A stretch of DNA of 64,000 bases from an uncultured Oscillospiraceae bacterium (GCA_947626495.1 CANQSJ010000002.1:1-64000); one strand, 5' to 3'; positions 43,701-52,097 are shown, counted from the stretch's first letter. Program-made: numbers and translations. The notes: a model not told the origin generated them from the sequence alone.

Positions 43701-43755
43701 ACAGTGACAGAGCCATGACCAAAGCCAGAAGCAGGCTAAGTACACGTTTTGCCAT
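40744..43755 (-). CDS. Large secreted surface protein B (FIVAR domains, C-terminal cell-wall-binding repeats)
   Basis: Identical signal peptide and acidic N-terminus to surface protein A; WYHMGADGTMDTG...TGWQEINDATAGHWGWFETRSNGHQG C-terminus; divergent middle. Confidence 0.88.
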   Translation of the reverse strand: MAKRVLSLLLALVMALSLCVPAFAAEAPVDEADEVGAEAVEEVVDEAAAEPEAEPEVASVDEPATIATGEISPYAVEWLNDVLTKAAPFKARVDAGELYVYSASAAYVTKVTAGDKRADAFDKAYAEAERCQKAINGEETGADVTEKNVTDAADALEKLLPEDVTKQVEGQLTSKTVAAMDTALKASETTKGLAAFMGVTVSAALKESDIDALATSKSDDYVAALKAAFNAAADYTKKVAAGTATYADFTAVEKLVLAAKELAEDPVLTAADAAALKAAMDKVDAAKKAYDSETLKAKYKHWTDDTDEDETTVLGAYTKAGDMFADPGTTATGLKTNVTYAKYKAALTGMALVEIDYSVTVKLSVTAGMGITATLTKDADNKNAETKYFYSYTIGGKTLYATDSEDVLCDANKPLGGKSGDTDFGKFGEAKDGKQSATVVLKNAPTAPKTKQADVPAKFPANTTVAITVYVENETYKGKYDVVATDSITTPKDSYTGAKIALDEETGDPEVKVTYPAGSFTRDETDNMKLNGAVSKGDAISIEVSFDPSVTSAEEAVLALVGSNNSIVKDADGKEAKSAEAIKDTSTGSLPLADGKWEEKLTVSGMKIQLLTKGESGKEPVVHDGGEAAVEFDALSKWASFKDAKKYLEDAQDLSKVDYKLKPTGNGGFATIDDAWAQLQTNIDELAALIAAADSKVNSKYEQDLVLDAITKVATVYGYFDVNTDLDLVGIIDAISAAREAGNYTVSDIQNQDEDGNYVYTHASWAAFDKAYDAAVAVYKNGSPDATTKQSEIDKAAADLVAATEGLVKFGEADPTELKAAIAEAKALKEEDYTEESWAAADLDTVIAAAEAVANNENATQAQYDAALRSLEAAVAKLVEAEPEEPELEEGWNLIEGEYYYCKDGKMVKSDWVKSKGLWYHMGADGTMDTGFIHIVDDWGDGWYYLEPSNAKGTEGRMRTGWQEINDATAGHWGWFETRSNGHQGMCTYTTNQGDYKDYKPVK

Positions 43756-43830
43756 TTTTTGTTGTCCTCCTAATGTTTTTTTAAGATTTCTTCGCACCCG
43801 TCCATTACAACAGAATTAACATTCCGTTGT
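43590..43830 (-). repeat. Right arm of 241-bp perfect inverted repeat
   Basis: Base-for-base reverse complement of 37008-37248. Confidence 0.95.
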
Positions 43831-43873
43831 TATGGCACGAAGAAACCTTCTGCGGGCACGATTCGATGGATAG

Positions 43874-43902
43874 ATTATAACGCCACCCGCAACTAAAAGC
43901 AA
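43874..43902 (-). promoter_or_regulatory. Sigma-A promoter TTGCTT-17-TATAAT outside the right inverted repeat
   Basis: rc of attata (43874-43879) and aagcaa (43897-43902), spacer exactly 17. Confidence 0.7.
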
Positions 43903-44047
43903 GGGGGAATTTCAAAAAAATTTAGCTTTTTGCATGGAAATCTCTGTCGAAAATGGGAAATTCGCCGTTTTTTCCTGTCGGGACAGCACAAATGCGCCCC
44001 CCAATGGCGGGCGTCAGACGGAATTATCATAATGTAAGCGACGATCG

Positions 44048-44884
44048 TTAGATCAATAACGGCATGGCGTCCATCTGGCGGCGCTGCTCCCGGTAGGAAT
44101 GGGCGGTGTAGATCCGCGTCGTCTCCACGCTGGAGTGGCCCAGGATGTCCGCCAGGCGGACGATGTCGCGGTACATCTTATAATAGGTGCGGGCGAAGAG
44201 GTGGCGGAGGTTGTGGGGGAAGACCTTCGCCGGCGAGACGCCCGCCGCGCGGGACAGGGATTTCAGCATCCGCCAGATGTTGCTGCGGTCCAGGGGGCGG
44301 CCCGTGGATGTGGCGAATACCGGCCCGCGCCGGATGCCGCAGGCATGGCACCAGGCCAGCAGCGCGGCGCATAGACGCTTGGGCAGGAGGATCAGGCGGA
44401 TCTTGCCCTTGGAGCGGACCTCCGCCCGGCCCTTGCGCAGCGCCGCCACCGTCACCGCCGGCAGCTCGCCCACGCGGATGCCCGTGGCGCAGATCGTCTG
44501 CAGCAGCAGCGATAGGCGCCGATCGGACGATTTTTCGGCGGCGCGTACCAGTTTTTCGTACTCCCGGCGGGTCAGCTCCCGCTCCTCGCGGGCAAAATCC
44601 CGGCGCTGCAGGCGCAAAAATCCCAGCGTCCACTCCGGCGCGCCCGCCCAGCGCAGATATCCGTTCACCGCCGCCAGCATGGCGTTTACCGTCGCCGGCG
44701 CATGCTGGCGCTGCAGCGTTTGTTTGAAGGCCAGAAGCTGGCTCCGCTCCCGTAATTCGCCGCCGCACCATTGCGCCAGGCGGCCCAATACGCGCATGTA
44801 TTTGGTCACCGTGGCCGCCGCGCGCTCCCGCTCCGCCAGATGGCGGCGATAGGCGTCCAGCTCCGCCGGTCCTATGGTTATCAT
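44048..44884 (-). CDS. Tyrosine-type site-specific recombinase
   Basis: 278 aa with SAM-like N-domain and catalytic residues in TGIRVGEL, HNLRHLFART, LGHSSVETTRIYTAHS; AAGGAGG RBS. Confidence 0.9.
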   Translation of the reverse strand: MITIGPAELDAYRRHLAERERAAATVTKYMRVLGRLAQWCGGELRERSQLLAFKQTLQRQHAPATVNAMLAAVNGYLRWAGAPEWTLGFLRLQRRDFAREERELTRREYEKLVRAAEKSSDRRLSLLLQTICATGIRVGELPAVTVAALRKGRAEVRSKGKIRLILLPKRLCAALLAWCHACGIRRGPVFATSTGRPLDRSNIWRMLKSLSRAAGVSPAKVFPHNLRHLFARTYYKMYRDIVRLADILGHSSVETTRIYTAHSYREQRRQMDAMPLLI

Positions 44885-45060
44885 GTGAGATCCTCCTTGT
44901 AAAAATGTTGTTATGTCTACTTATTATGCGAATGCGGCGGCGGGATGTATACGGTTGAATGGACCATGCGGCGTTGCGGCGATATGCGAATATCGCGGAT
45001 ATGGATGCATAGAGCCGGGTTTGGGGCGGATATTGGCGGTATATTGGCGTATGAACGCAA

Positions 45061-45100
45061 AAAAGGCCGCCGCAGGAGCTGTTCGCTCCCGCGGCGGCCG
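45061..45100 (-). terminator. Terminator of endolysin/phage late operon
   Basis: ggccgccgc...gcggcggcc hairpin with T-run on the minus strand. Confidence 0.7.
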
Positions 45101-45119
45101 ATGGCCCGCGATGGGTGGT

Positions 45120-45887
45120 TCAGGATAGTTCTGTCAACATGGCGCGCCAGGTGTCCGCGCCCACGGCGCCGTCCGCCGCCAGGCCCAGCTTTGTCTGCAG
45201 GATGCCCACGGCGTGGGCGGTGTTGGGGCCGTACGCCCCGTCCACGGCGATGGCGCGGCCGTCCGCGCCCTTGATGCCGTAGGCATAGAGCACCCGCTGC
45301 ACGGTCTTGACCTGGGGCCCCGCGCTGCCGGCGGCCAGGGCGCTGAGCGCCACGGTCACCGGCTCCGGCTCCGCCGGCGCCTCGTCATAGCGGGGGTGGC
45401 CGTATCCGGCGATGCCGGCGCTGGAGCGGCTGTATGATCGCTTGGCCACCCGGTCGGCGCTGTTGCCCTCCACGGTGACGATCGAGTCGCCGGTCACCTC
45501 CGCCACGATGCCGGTGTGCACCAGGGCGCCGCCCTGCTGGAAGAACACCTGATCCCCCACCCGGGGGGTCTGGTCGTACCGTCCCTGGGCCTTGTAATAT
45601 CCCGCCGAATAAGGGCAAGCCGCTCCCAGCGGCCCGGTCTGGCACTGGATGCGCTGGGCGTCCGCGCCGAAGGCCCTGTAAAAGCACCAGTCCACGAACA
45701 CATCGCACCAGGCAAAGCCGTTTTTGTTGCCGTTGTAATAGCCGGCCGCGGCCAGATCCCGGGCGTACTTGGTCCAGTTTTTGCCGCCCGCGTTGGCGGC
45801 GGGATCGTCCAGGGCGGCGTTGCTGGACTTTTCCCGGTAGCCCACCTCCGCCAGGGCAATGGACACCACCTTCGCCGCGTCACTCAT
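45120..45887 (-). CDS. Phage endolysin: CHAP-like amidase domain + peptidoglycan-binding domain
   Basis: GFAWCDVFVDWCF...GALVHTGIVAEVTGDSIVTVEGN; C-terminal PG-binding domain. Confidence 0.85.
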   Translation of the reverse strand: MSDAAKVVSIALAEVGYREKSSNAALDDPAANAGGKNWTKYARDLAAAGYYNGNKNGFAWCDVFVDWCFYRAFGADAQRIQCQTGPLGAACPYSAGYYKAQGRYDQTPRVGDQVFFQQGGALVHTGIVAEVTGDSIVTVEGNSADRVAKRSYSRSSAGIAGYGHPRYDEAPAEPEPVTVALSALAAGSAGPQVKTVQRVLYAYGIKGADGRAIAVDGAYGPNTAHAVGILQTKLGLAADGAVGADTWRAMLTELS

Positions 45888-46311
45888 GGCGCGCCTCCCC
45901 CTTGGCGCTGAGCACGTCCACCGCCCGCGTGACGGCCGCCGGCAGCGGCAGCCCCATCAGCCCCGCGTTCTCCACGATGGACAGCAGCTCGTTGGCCGCG
46001 AAGCCGATGATCACGCCCTGGCGGATATAGTCCACGCCCAGCAGCGCGTCCAGCCGGCTGGCGACGAGCACAAACAGCACCGTCATGCCCTTGCGGCACA
46101 GGCCCTTGAACCCCGCCCGGGACTCCAGCGCGCCGCCCGCCGATTTGCCGGAGGCGTGGAACACCCCCGCCACGATCAGTCCGGCGGCATAGTCCACTGC
46201 CATGAAGATCGCCAGGGTCACCATGGCCCCGTCCCATCCTCCCAGCAGGGAGGCGATGCAGCTCCCCGCCGCCCCGATGGCGGCGCATACAGTGGTTTTC
46301 ACTCTATTCAC
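45880..46311 (-). CDS. Phage holin (toxin-secretion/phage lysis holin family)
   Basis: 143 aa, TM segments, AVDYAAGLIVAGVF, adjacent to endolysin. Confidence 0.8.
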   Translation of the reverse strand: MNRVKTTVCAAIGAAGSCIASLLGGWDGAMVTLAIFMAVDYAAGLIVAGVFHASGKSAGGALESRAGFKGLCRKGMTVLFVLVASRLDALLGVDYIRQGVIIGFAANELLSIVENAGLMGLPLPAAVTRAVDVLSAKGEARHE

Positions 46312-46354
46312 CCCTTTTCCGTATGTTACATAACACTCAATTTATATTCAAAAA

Positions 46355-46570
46355 TCACGAATATAAATCCATTTCTGTGCAAATCGCTGAATTTTCATCC
46401 GGATTTGCCGGTTCATATACCGCGCAGGCCGCTCCCGGCGGGCATGGGCGCTTCTTTCCCATGCGCAGAATATACACGCACGCGCTCATCAGCTCCCCGC
46501 CGTCGCCGATATAGACCGGCAGCGCAAACCGGCAGCCACCGCAGCCGTCCGGGCCTCTGTCCATACCCAT
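46355..46570 (-). CDS. Small Cys-rich phage protein (71 aa)
   Basis: MGMDRGPDGCGGCRFALPVYIGDGGELMSACVYILRMGKK...; fits between tail protein and holin. Confidence 0.55.
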   Translation of the reverse strand: MGMDRGPDGCGGCRFALPVYIGDGGELMSACVYILRMGKKRPCPPGAACAVYEPANPDENSAICTEMDLYS

Positions 46571-46575
46571 CCTCC

Positions 46576-47451
46576 TCATACCGGCCACAGGGCCACATAC
46601 ACCGTCAGATCGCTCTGAGGCGCCTGCGCCGCGGAAAATGTCAGCGTTCCCTCCTCCCGGCCGGTGCACAGCACCTCCGCACTGTGGCAGGCCGTTTGGC
46701 TGGCAGCGTCCGGCACCACCTGGACCGCCTGGGCGATTCCGGCAGCCGCCGCGCCCGCCACAGCCGCCGTCTGCGTGACCGCGCCGGAGCCGCTCCATCC
46801 GCCCTTCGTCAAAATGACGGTCCGCCAGATCGGGCGGCTACCGTCCACATAGGCTTTGTTGGCCGCGTCGGTATCTTCCTCCGGCGCCGCCACGCCCCGC
46901 AGCGCCACGGCCCCCGTTGCCAGCAGATGCACCGCGGCCGGGCCGCCGGGCTCGCTCTCCGCCATGACGAGCACGCTCTCCCCGCCATAGGCGGACTGGA
47001 GCGTCAGATTGCCGCTCAGCGAGGCCCCGTTCAGAAACATGGCGGAGGAAACCATCATCAGCGGACCGGTCAGCATGCCGCCGGACAGCATCAAATACCG
47101 CCGGTCGGCCGCGTCCATGGTGATGCCCCCGGCGGGGGCGGGCTGGGCAACGGCGTTCCCGTCCCCGTCGAAGCCCACCACCTGTCCGGCCGCGCCGCGG
47201 AGCTTGTCCTGCTTGTCCGCCAGCGTCTGCTCCGCCTGCGCGGCCGCGCTCTCCGCGGCGCTCCGGGCAATCCCGGCATCCTGCGCGGCGTCTTGGGCCG
47301 TCTGGACATACGCCCGGACCGCGCCCCGGGCAAAGTCCGCCACCAGCTCGCCCCGGATGCTCCGGGCCTCGTTCTGCTGTTCCACCACCAGCAGCGATTC
47401 GCTCTCCAGCGCCTCCGCTACCGGCAGCTCGCCGATCCTCTTATCTGCCAT
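46576..47451 (-). CDS. Phage tail fibre/receptor-binding-like protein
   Basis: MADKRIGELPVAEALESESLLVVEQ and DTDAANKAYVDG tail-fibre motifs; downstream of S74 tail protein. Confidence 0.65.
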   Translation of the reverse strand: MADKRIGELPVAEALESESLLVVEQQNEARSIRGELVADFARGAVRAYVQTAQDAAQDAGIARSAAESAAAQAEQTLADKQDKLRGAAGQVVGFDGDGNAVAQPAPAGGITMDAADRRYLMLSGGMLTGPLMMVSSAMFLNGASLSGNLTLQSAYGGESVLVMAESEPGGPAAVHLLATGAVALRGVAAPEEDTDAANKAYVDGSRPIWRTVILTKGGWSGSGAVTQTAAVAGAAAAGIAQAVQVVPDAASQTACHSAEVLCTGREEGTLTFSAAQAPQSDLTVYVALWPV

Positions 47452-47611
47452 GGCTGTCCTCCTTCGCCGGCGGCGTGTATTCTCCCGCCAGCCGATACGC
47501 CCGGCGCAGCCCCTCCCGGGCCGCCGCCATGATCTCCACCCCGTCCCCACTCACGGGCACGGAGGACACCATACGGAACACCTGGTCCAATTCCTTCTGC
47601 AGTTCATTCAT
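47441..47611 (-). CDS. Small phage protein (56 aa), below the ORF-track cutoff
   Basis: Translated by eye: MNELQKELDQVFRMVSSVPVSGDGVEIMAAAREGLRRAYRLAGEYTPPAKEDSHGR*; overlaps both neighbours by a few nt. Confidence 0.6.
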   Translation of the reverse strand: MNELQKELDQVFRMVSSVPVSGDGVEIMAAAREGLRRAYRLAGEYTPPAKEDSHGR

Positions 47612-49107
47612 GCCGCGCCCTCCAGTTTCCTGATCCGCGCCTCCAGCGCGTTGATCTTGAGATGAAAAATGGGTATGAGCTCCTCATACCCGATGCCCAT
47701 CTGGCCGGTGCCGTCCGTCCCGACCAGCGCCGCCAGATCCTTCCGGGTCAGTCCGGCCATAAACAGCGCGCTCTCCAGTTCCTGGGCGATGTATCCCAGA
47801 TGCAGCGGCGCGTCGTCCTCCTCCCATGTATATCGGAACCGCTTCGGCGTCAGATGGGCGAAGATCCCCTCGTACTCCTCCGGCAGGACCTCGATGGCCT
47901 TTTTCACGTCCCGGTCCGACCCGTAGGTGGGCGAGGTCTGCATATTGATGGCCGAACCGTTGATTCGGGTGGGGATCTTATACCCCAGCACCGTGCAGGT
48001 GGCCCCGGGGAAAATATCCCGGTAGTTGTCGCTGGCGTAGGCCAGCCAGAGATCGTCCCCGCCGGTCGTTTTGCAGGTCAGGCCGTTGCCCACGTGATAG
48101 ATGGAGATATTCTCGCCGGAGATATAGTCCGCCTCCACCGATACGCTGCTGACGATCCCACCCGATATGGAGGTGGTACCCTCTATATCGGTGAACCGGA
48201 TCCCGTCCGTCCCGATGTAGGCCCCGTTCTCCCGGCCGCTGAAGGAGCTGAGATTTTTATAGAGCGCGCCGGACCCGATGGTCCATCCGGCGACAGACCC
48301 CGCCGAGGCGGTGATGGTGCCGGTGGAGGTCACCGAGAAGTTGGTGCTGTTCACCACAAAGGTGTTGGAGTTGAAGGTCACCGTCCCCCCGGAGATGGTG
48401 ACGGACGTTTTGTCATTGGCAAATGCGCTGCGCACGCCGCTCAGGTCGATGCTGCCCTTGCTGCCGTTGGAGAGCTCAATGGACGCCTGTCCGCCCAGGG
48501 AGCCGGTCACCCGCAGGGTGATGCTCCCCGCGCTCTGCTTGATCTCGGCCACATCGTCCTCCAGGCCCCGGACCGTGCCGGTGATGCCCCCCACCGTGAC
48601 GCTCAGCTCCGAGACGTCGCCGCTCAGGCCCTCTACGCCGACGCGGATCTCCTCCGCCGTCTTGTCGATATAGCTGCGCGTGGCCGCCAGCTTTCGCTGG
48701 ATGGTCTTCTCCAGACTCTCCCCCGCGCCGTACTCCCGGTCCAGGTCGCTCTCCCCCGGCGCGCCGATCTGGGCGGCATGGCCCGCCCCGAAGGCAAGCC
48801 GCCGGCTGGCCAGCAGCGAGTAGATCCCGCCCACGGTCACCCCGTCCCCCAGCTCCGCCTCCGGGTCCATCACGGCGTTCTCCGCCGTGTAGCCGATATA
48901 GCTCTTGCCCCCCAGCGCCGCCAGCAGATCCTCCGCCATGGCCTGGCTGCCGTAGGGACAGTCGATCTGCATCACATAGCCCGTATCGTCTCCGGCCCGG
49001 TATTCGTTGTCCTCATCCACCGCCAGCGCGATGCCGGTCACCGCCCGGACCGGGCCGTAGCTCTCAAACCGGCTCACCCGCCGGCCCACATACTGCTTTC
49101 CGTTCAT
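47608..49107 (-). CDS. Phage tail protein with C-terminal intramolecular chaperone (peptidase S74-like)
   Basis: SPTYGSDRDVKKAIEVLPEEYEGIFAHLTPKRFRYTWEEDDAPLHLGYIAQELE. Confidence 0.78.
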   Translation of the reverse strand: MNGKQYVGRRVSRFESYGPVRAVTGIALAVDEDNEYRAGDDTGYVMQIDCPYGSQAMAEDLLAALGGKSYIGYTAENAVMDPEAELGDGVTVGGIYSLLASRRLAFGAGHAAQIGAPGESDLDREYGAGESLEKTIQRKLAATRSYIDKTAEEIRVGVEGLSGDVSELSVTVGGITGTVRGLEDDVAEIKQSAGSITLRVTGSLGGQASIELSNGSKGSIDLSGVRSAFANDKTSVTISGGTVTFNSNTFVVNSTNFSVTSTGTITASAGSVAGWTIGSGALYKNLSSFSGRENGAYIGTDGIRFTDIEGTTSISGGIVSSVSVEADYISGENISIYHVGNGLTCKTTGGDDLWLAYASDNYRDIFPGATCTVLGYKIPTRINGSAINMQTSPTYGSDRDVKKAIEVLPEEYEGIFAHLTPKRFRYTWEEDDAPLHLGYIAQELESALFMAGLTRKDLAALVGTDGTGQMGIGYEELIPIFHLKINALEARIRKLEGAA

Positions 49108-49739
49108 ATCCCTATCCTCACGCCTCCGAAGGTGATGGCGTCTCCCTCCTCCGTGATCAGCTGGCTGGTCTCCGGCGGCATGGACCCGTACAGCGGCGCC
49201 AGCAGCAGCTTCCCCGCCGCCGTCATCAGCCAGTTACCCCCGTGGGCCGCCGCGATATACCGCAGCACGTCCCGCAGGGTGTACCCGTTGGCGGGATAGT
49301 CCACCGTATACCCGGCGTGAAACGCGCACCGCTCGTCCAGCTCCGTGCCCATCAGGGCGGCGATGACCCCGGCGGCGGCCTCCATGCTCATGGGAAACTC
49401 CAGCGCTTCGTCCGGTATCCACTCCGCCTCGGCCTTCAGCATCCCGTCATAGCAGGTGATCTCCAGCTTCCCGTTTTTCTCCGACCGCTGGTCGATCCAG
49501 AAGATCCCCAGCGGCGTCCATTCCGTCTGGCCGGCGTCCCGGGCGAAGGGCCGCACCTCGGCCATCCGGGGCGGCTCCGCCTCCGGCCGTAAGGTCATGG
49601 TGAACTGGGCGCACACGGCCCCGCCCACGGAGGGGACGGAGAACAGCTCCTGGCTGATCTCCGCCGCCTCGATCCGGTCCATGCCGTACTCCATGTCCCC
49701 CACGGTCACCTTATATTCCCGCTCTGCGTGTGTCTTCAT
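49104..49739 (-). CDS. Phage tail-associated protein
   Basis: MKTHAEREYKVTVGDMEYGMDRIEAAEISQELFSVPSVGGAVCAQF; ATGA overlaps on both sides. Confidence 0.6.
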   Translation of the reverse strand: MKTHAEREYKVTVGDMEYGMDRIEAAEISQELFSVPSVGGAVCAQFTMTLRPEAEPPRMAEVRPFARDAGQTEWTPLGIFWIDQRSEKNGKLEITCYDGMLKAEAEWIPDEALEFPMSMEAAAGVIAALMGTELDERCAFHAGYTVDYPANGYTLRDVLRYIAAAHGGNWLMTAAGKLLLAPLYGSMPPETSQLITEEGDAITFGGVRIGI

Positions 49740-50110
49740 ATCGGATCCACCCCAATCATGTTGAAGCTCAGCTCCTCGTACCGCTCCTCTTCTTCGTTCC
49801 ACCGGCCCACGGACAGGGAGCCCTTGCCCACATAGAACCGGCCGTCCCGCCACGCGCCGTAGAAGGGCGACAGGTACCGCAGCGTGAAGGGTTTACCCTT
49901 CGCCACGATCTGCAGGATGGTCTTCATCTCCTCCCGGGTCAGCCAGCTGGCCTTGTAGGAGAAGGACTCCACCGTGAACATGGCCGCGGCGTACAGCGTC
50001 CCGTCCATGGTCCGGGTGGTGTCCTCCGTATAGGTGGTCTCAAAATCATAGCCCAGCCCCTCGTCCGGCTGTCGGATGAGCTGGCCATTCATCTTCACAT
50101 ATTCCTGCAT
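49736..50110 (-). CDS. Phage protein (DUF6711-like)
   Basis: 124 aa, KMNGQLIRQPDEGLGYDFETTYTEDTTRTMDGTLYAAAMFTVESFSYKASWLTREEMKTIL, tail-module position. Confidence 0.55.
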   Translation of the reverse strand: MQEYVKMNGQLIRQPDEGLGYDFETTYTEDTTRTMDGTLYAAAMFTVESFSYKASWLTREEMKTILQIVAKGKPFTLRYLSPFYGAWRDGRFYVGKGSLSVGRWNEEEERYEELSFNMIGVDPI

Positions 50111-50120
50111 CCCGGCCTCC

Positions 50121-52097
50121 TCACAGCTCCGTGAACGGGTTGCGACCCGTGCTCTTCCGCGCCGCCCGGCCCTGGGCCAGCACCTTCTCGAACAGCACCT
50201 TTCCGTCCAGCTGGCCGATGAAGGTATAGCGCGTCTCGCCCCGGTCCCCGGCTCCGCCGCCGTCGCCGGCCAGCAGCTGCCGCAGTCCCCGGACCGTCTC
50301 TGCCAGATCCTCGGCCGCCGCGGCGCTCCGCTCCGCCTGGGGCGGCGTCACCGTCCCCGTGGCCACCGCCGGCATGGGCATCCGCAGTCCCTCCAGGGAC
50401 GCAGCGATGTCCCCCAGCCGCTCCGCCACGGCCTCCAGCGCCGGCGCCAGACGTCCCGCGCTCAGCAGCTGCGCCAGCCGGCCCGCCACCGAGTCGATCC
50501 ACTGGGTGTGCCGCTCCAGCGGCACGATGGCCTCCCGGCCCGCCTCTCCCGCGCCGATGAGGGTGGCGCCGTCCACGATGCCGCCCCGGGCGTACCAGCT
50601 GACGCTGATGTGGGGGATGGAGGGCGGATTCAGGGAGAAGGACCCGGTAATGGTGAAGTGGGGCAGCTTCAGCGGCGGCAGGCTCCACTCAAAGTCGAAA
50701 AAGCCCTTGATCGCCTCGATGGCGTCCGACACCTTCTGCTTGGCCCCCTCGATCTTCTCCTGGATCGTGGACTTGATGTTCTCGAACACGCCCCGCACCG
50801 TCTCCCAGGCGGCCGTGACCTTTTCCGCGATTCGCTGCCGCATGGACTCGAAGATCTCCGTCGCCCTGTCCCGGGCCGCCGTGGCCCGGTCGGTCACCCA
50901 CTGCCGCACGGCCTCCCACTTGTCCCGGGTGCAGGCCACGATCTCGTCCCAGTGCTCCCGGATGGTCATGCCCAGGGCGAAGGCCCCGGCCGCCGCCTCG
51001 CTGTCCGTGGCCTGGAACGCCTCGTTCACCTGCTCGGGCATCTCATGGGCGCACTTTAAGCATCCCGCCGCCACGGCCGCGAACCCGCCGATCACAAGCG
51101 GCACGAAGCTGCCCGTGAACAGCGACGCCGCGCCGCCCAGTTCCAGCAGGCCCGCCTGCAGCGCTCCCATGGCCTCCCAGGTGAGCCGGCCCGTCCGGCA
51201 CCACTCCCGCAGTGCCAGCACCACGGACCCGATGCCGCCCACCGCCAGCGTCACACCCGCGCCCGCCGGGCCGAACAGGGCGAAGGTCCCGGCCGCCGCC
51301 GCGGCGATGCCGCCCAGCAGTTCCAGCGCATTTTTCAGTCCGATCCCGTTGCCCCAGGCGTCCAGATACCCCTTCACCGCCAGCACCGCGCCGCCCAGCG
51401 CCGCCGCGAGGCCCGCCGCCGTGCGCAGATCGGCCCCGAAGGCCCGGGCGATCCGCCAGGCCGCCAGCGCCGTTCCGATGGCCCCCGCGTACCACAGGAT
51501 ATCTTCCAAAAGCCCGCGCAACCCGTCGGCGTTTTCGATGGGCACGTCCTCCAGCACCGGCCCGCCGGAGCCGGAGCTGCCGGACCCGCCGCCGGAGCCC
51601 GAGCCGCCGGAGGGCGATTTCCACAGCTGCAACTCGTCCAGCCCGGACAGGTTGTTCACCAGCTTTTTCGCCGCCCGGGACCCGGACTTGAGGCTCTTGT
51701 TGTAGCCGTTCTGTCCCGCGACCACCCGCTTATAGCTGTCCCCGCCGCTGAGCACCGCGAAAAACAGCGACACATAGCCCACTGCCGTGGCCAGCGCATC
51801 GCACAGCCCGCTCAGCAGCGGCGCCGCCGCCGTCACCACCGGATAAAACGCCCCCGCCAGCGCATCCCGCAGTCCCGTGATGCTCCTGCGCATCGCCCGG
51901 ACGCTCGCGCCGGCCTCGTCGTTTTCCCGCGCCAGCAGCGCCAGCGCCTGGGCCATGCTCTCCACCCTGGCCGCCGCGCCCCGGCAGGCCCTGGCATAGG
52001 CGTCCGCCTCCCGGCGTGCCGCCTGGATCTGGCCGATCTCGATCCGCCACCGGACGGCCGTCCTGTCCTCCGCCATCGTGACCTCCTCCTCAAACAA
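50121..52097 (-). CDS. Phage tail tape measure-like protein
   Basis: 658 aa, Ala/Gly-rich helical with hydrophobic central segment, located after Gp15-like gene. Confidence 0.7.
   Translation of the reverse strand: MFEEEVTMAEDRTAVRWRIEIGQIQAARREADAYARACRGAAARVESMAQALALLARENDEAGASVRAMRRSITGLRDALAGAFYPVVTAAAPLLSGLCDALATAVGYVSLFFAVLSGGDSYKRVVAGQNGYNKSLKSGSRAAKKLVNNLSGLDELQLWKSPSGGSGSGGGSGSSGSGGPVLEDVPIENADGLRGLLEDILWYAGAIGTALAAWRIARAFGADLRTAAGLAAALGGAVLAVKGYLDAWGNGIGLKNALELLGGIAAAAAGTFALFGPAGAGVTLAVGGIGSVVLALREWCRTGRLTWEAMGALQAGLLELGGAASLFTGSFVPLVIGGFAAVAAGCLKCAHEMPEQVNEAFQATDSEAAAGAFALGMTIREHWDEIVACTRDKWEAVRQWVTDRATAARDRATEIFESMRQRIAEKVTAAWETVRGVFENIKSTIQEKIEGAKQKVSDAIEAIKGFFDFEWSLPPLKLPHFTITGSFSLNPPSIPHISVSWYARGGIVDGATLIGAGEAGREAIVPLERHTQWIDSVAGRLAQLLSAGRLAPALEAVAERLGDIAASLEGLRMPMPAVATGTVTPPQAERSAAAAEDLAETVRGLRQLLAGDGGGAGDRGETRYTFIGQLDGKVLFEKVLAQGRAARKSTGRNPFTEL

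Noticed and set aside
40348-43707. 1119-aa plus-strand ORF across the convergent spacer and antisense to surface gene B
   Set aside because: Reads through two terminators and the repeat spacer; no domain recognised; the open frame is explained by avoidance of TTA/CTA/TCA codons in the sense gene. Its C-terminus matches the 37131-37346 minus ORF only because both are antisense to the identical 241-bp repeat.
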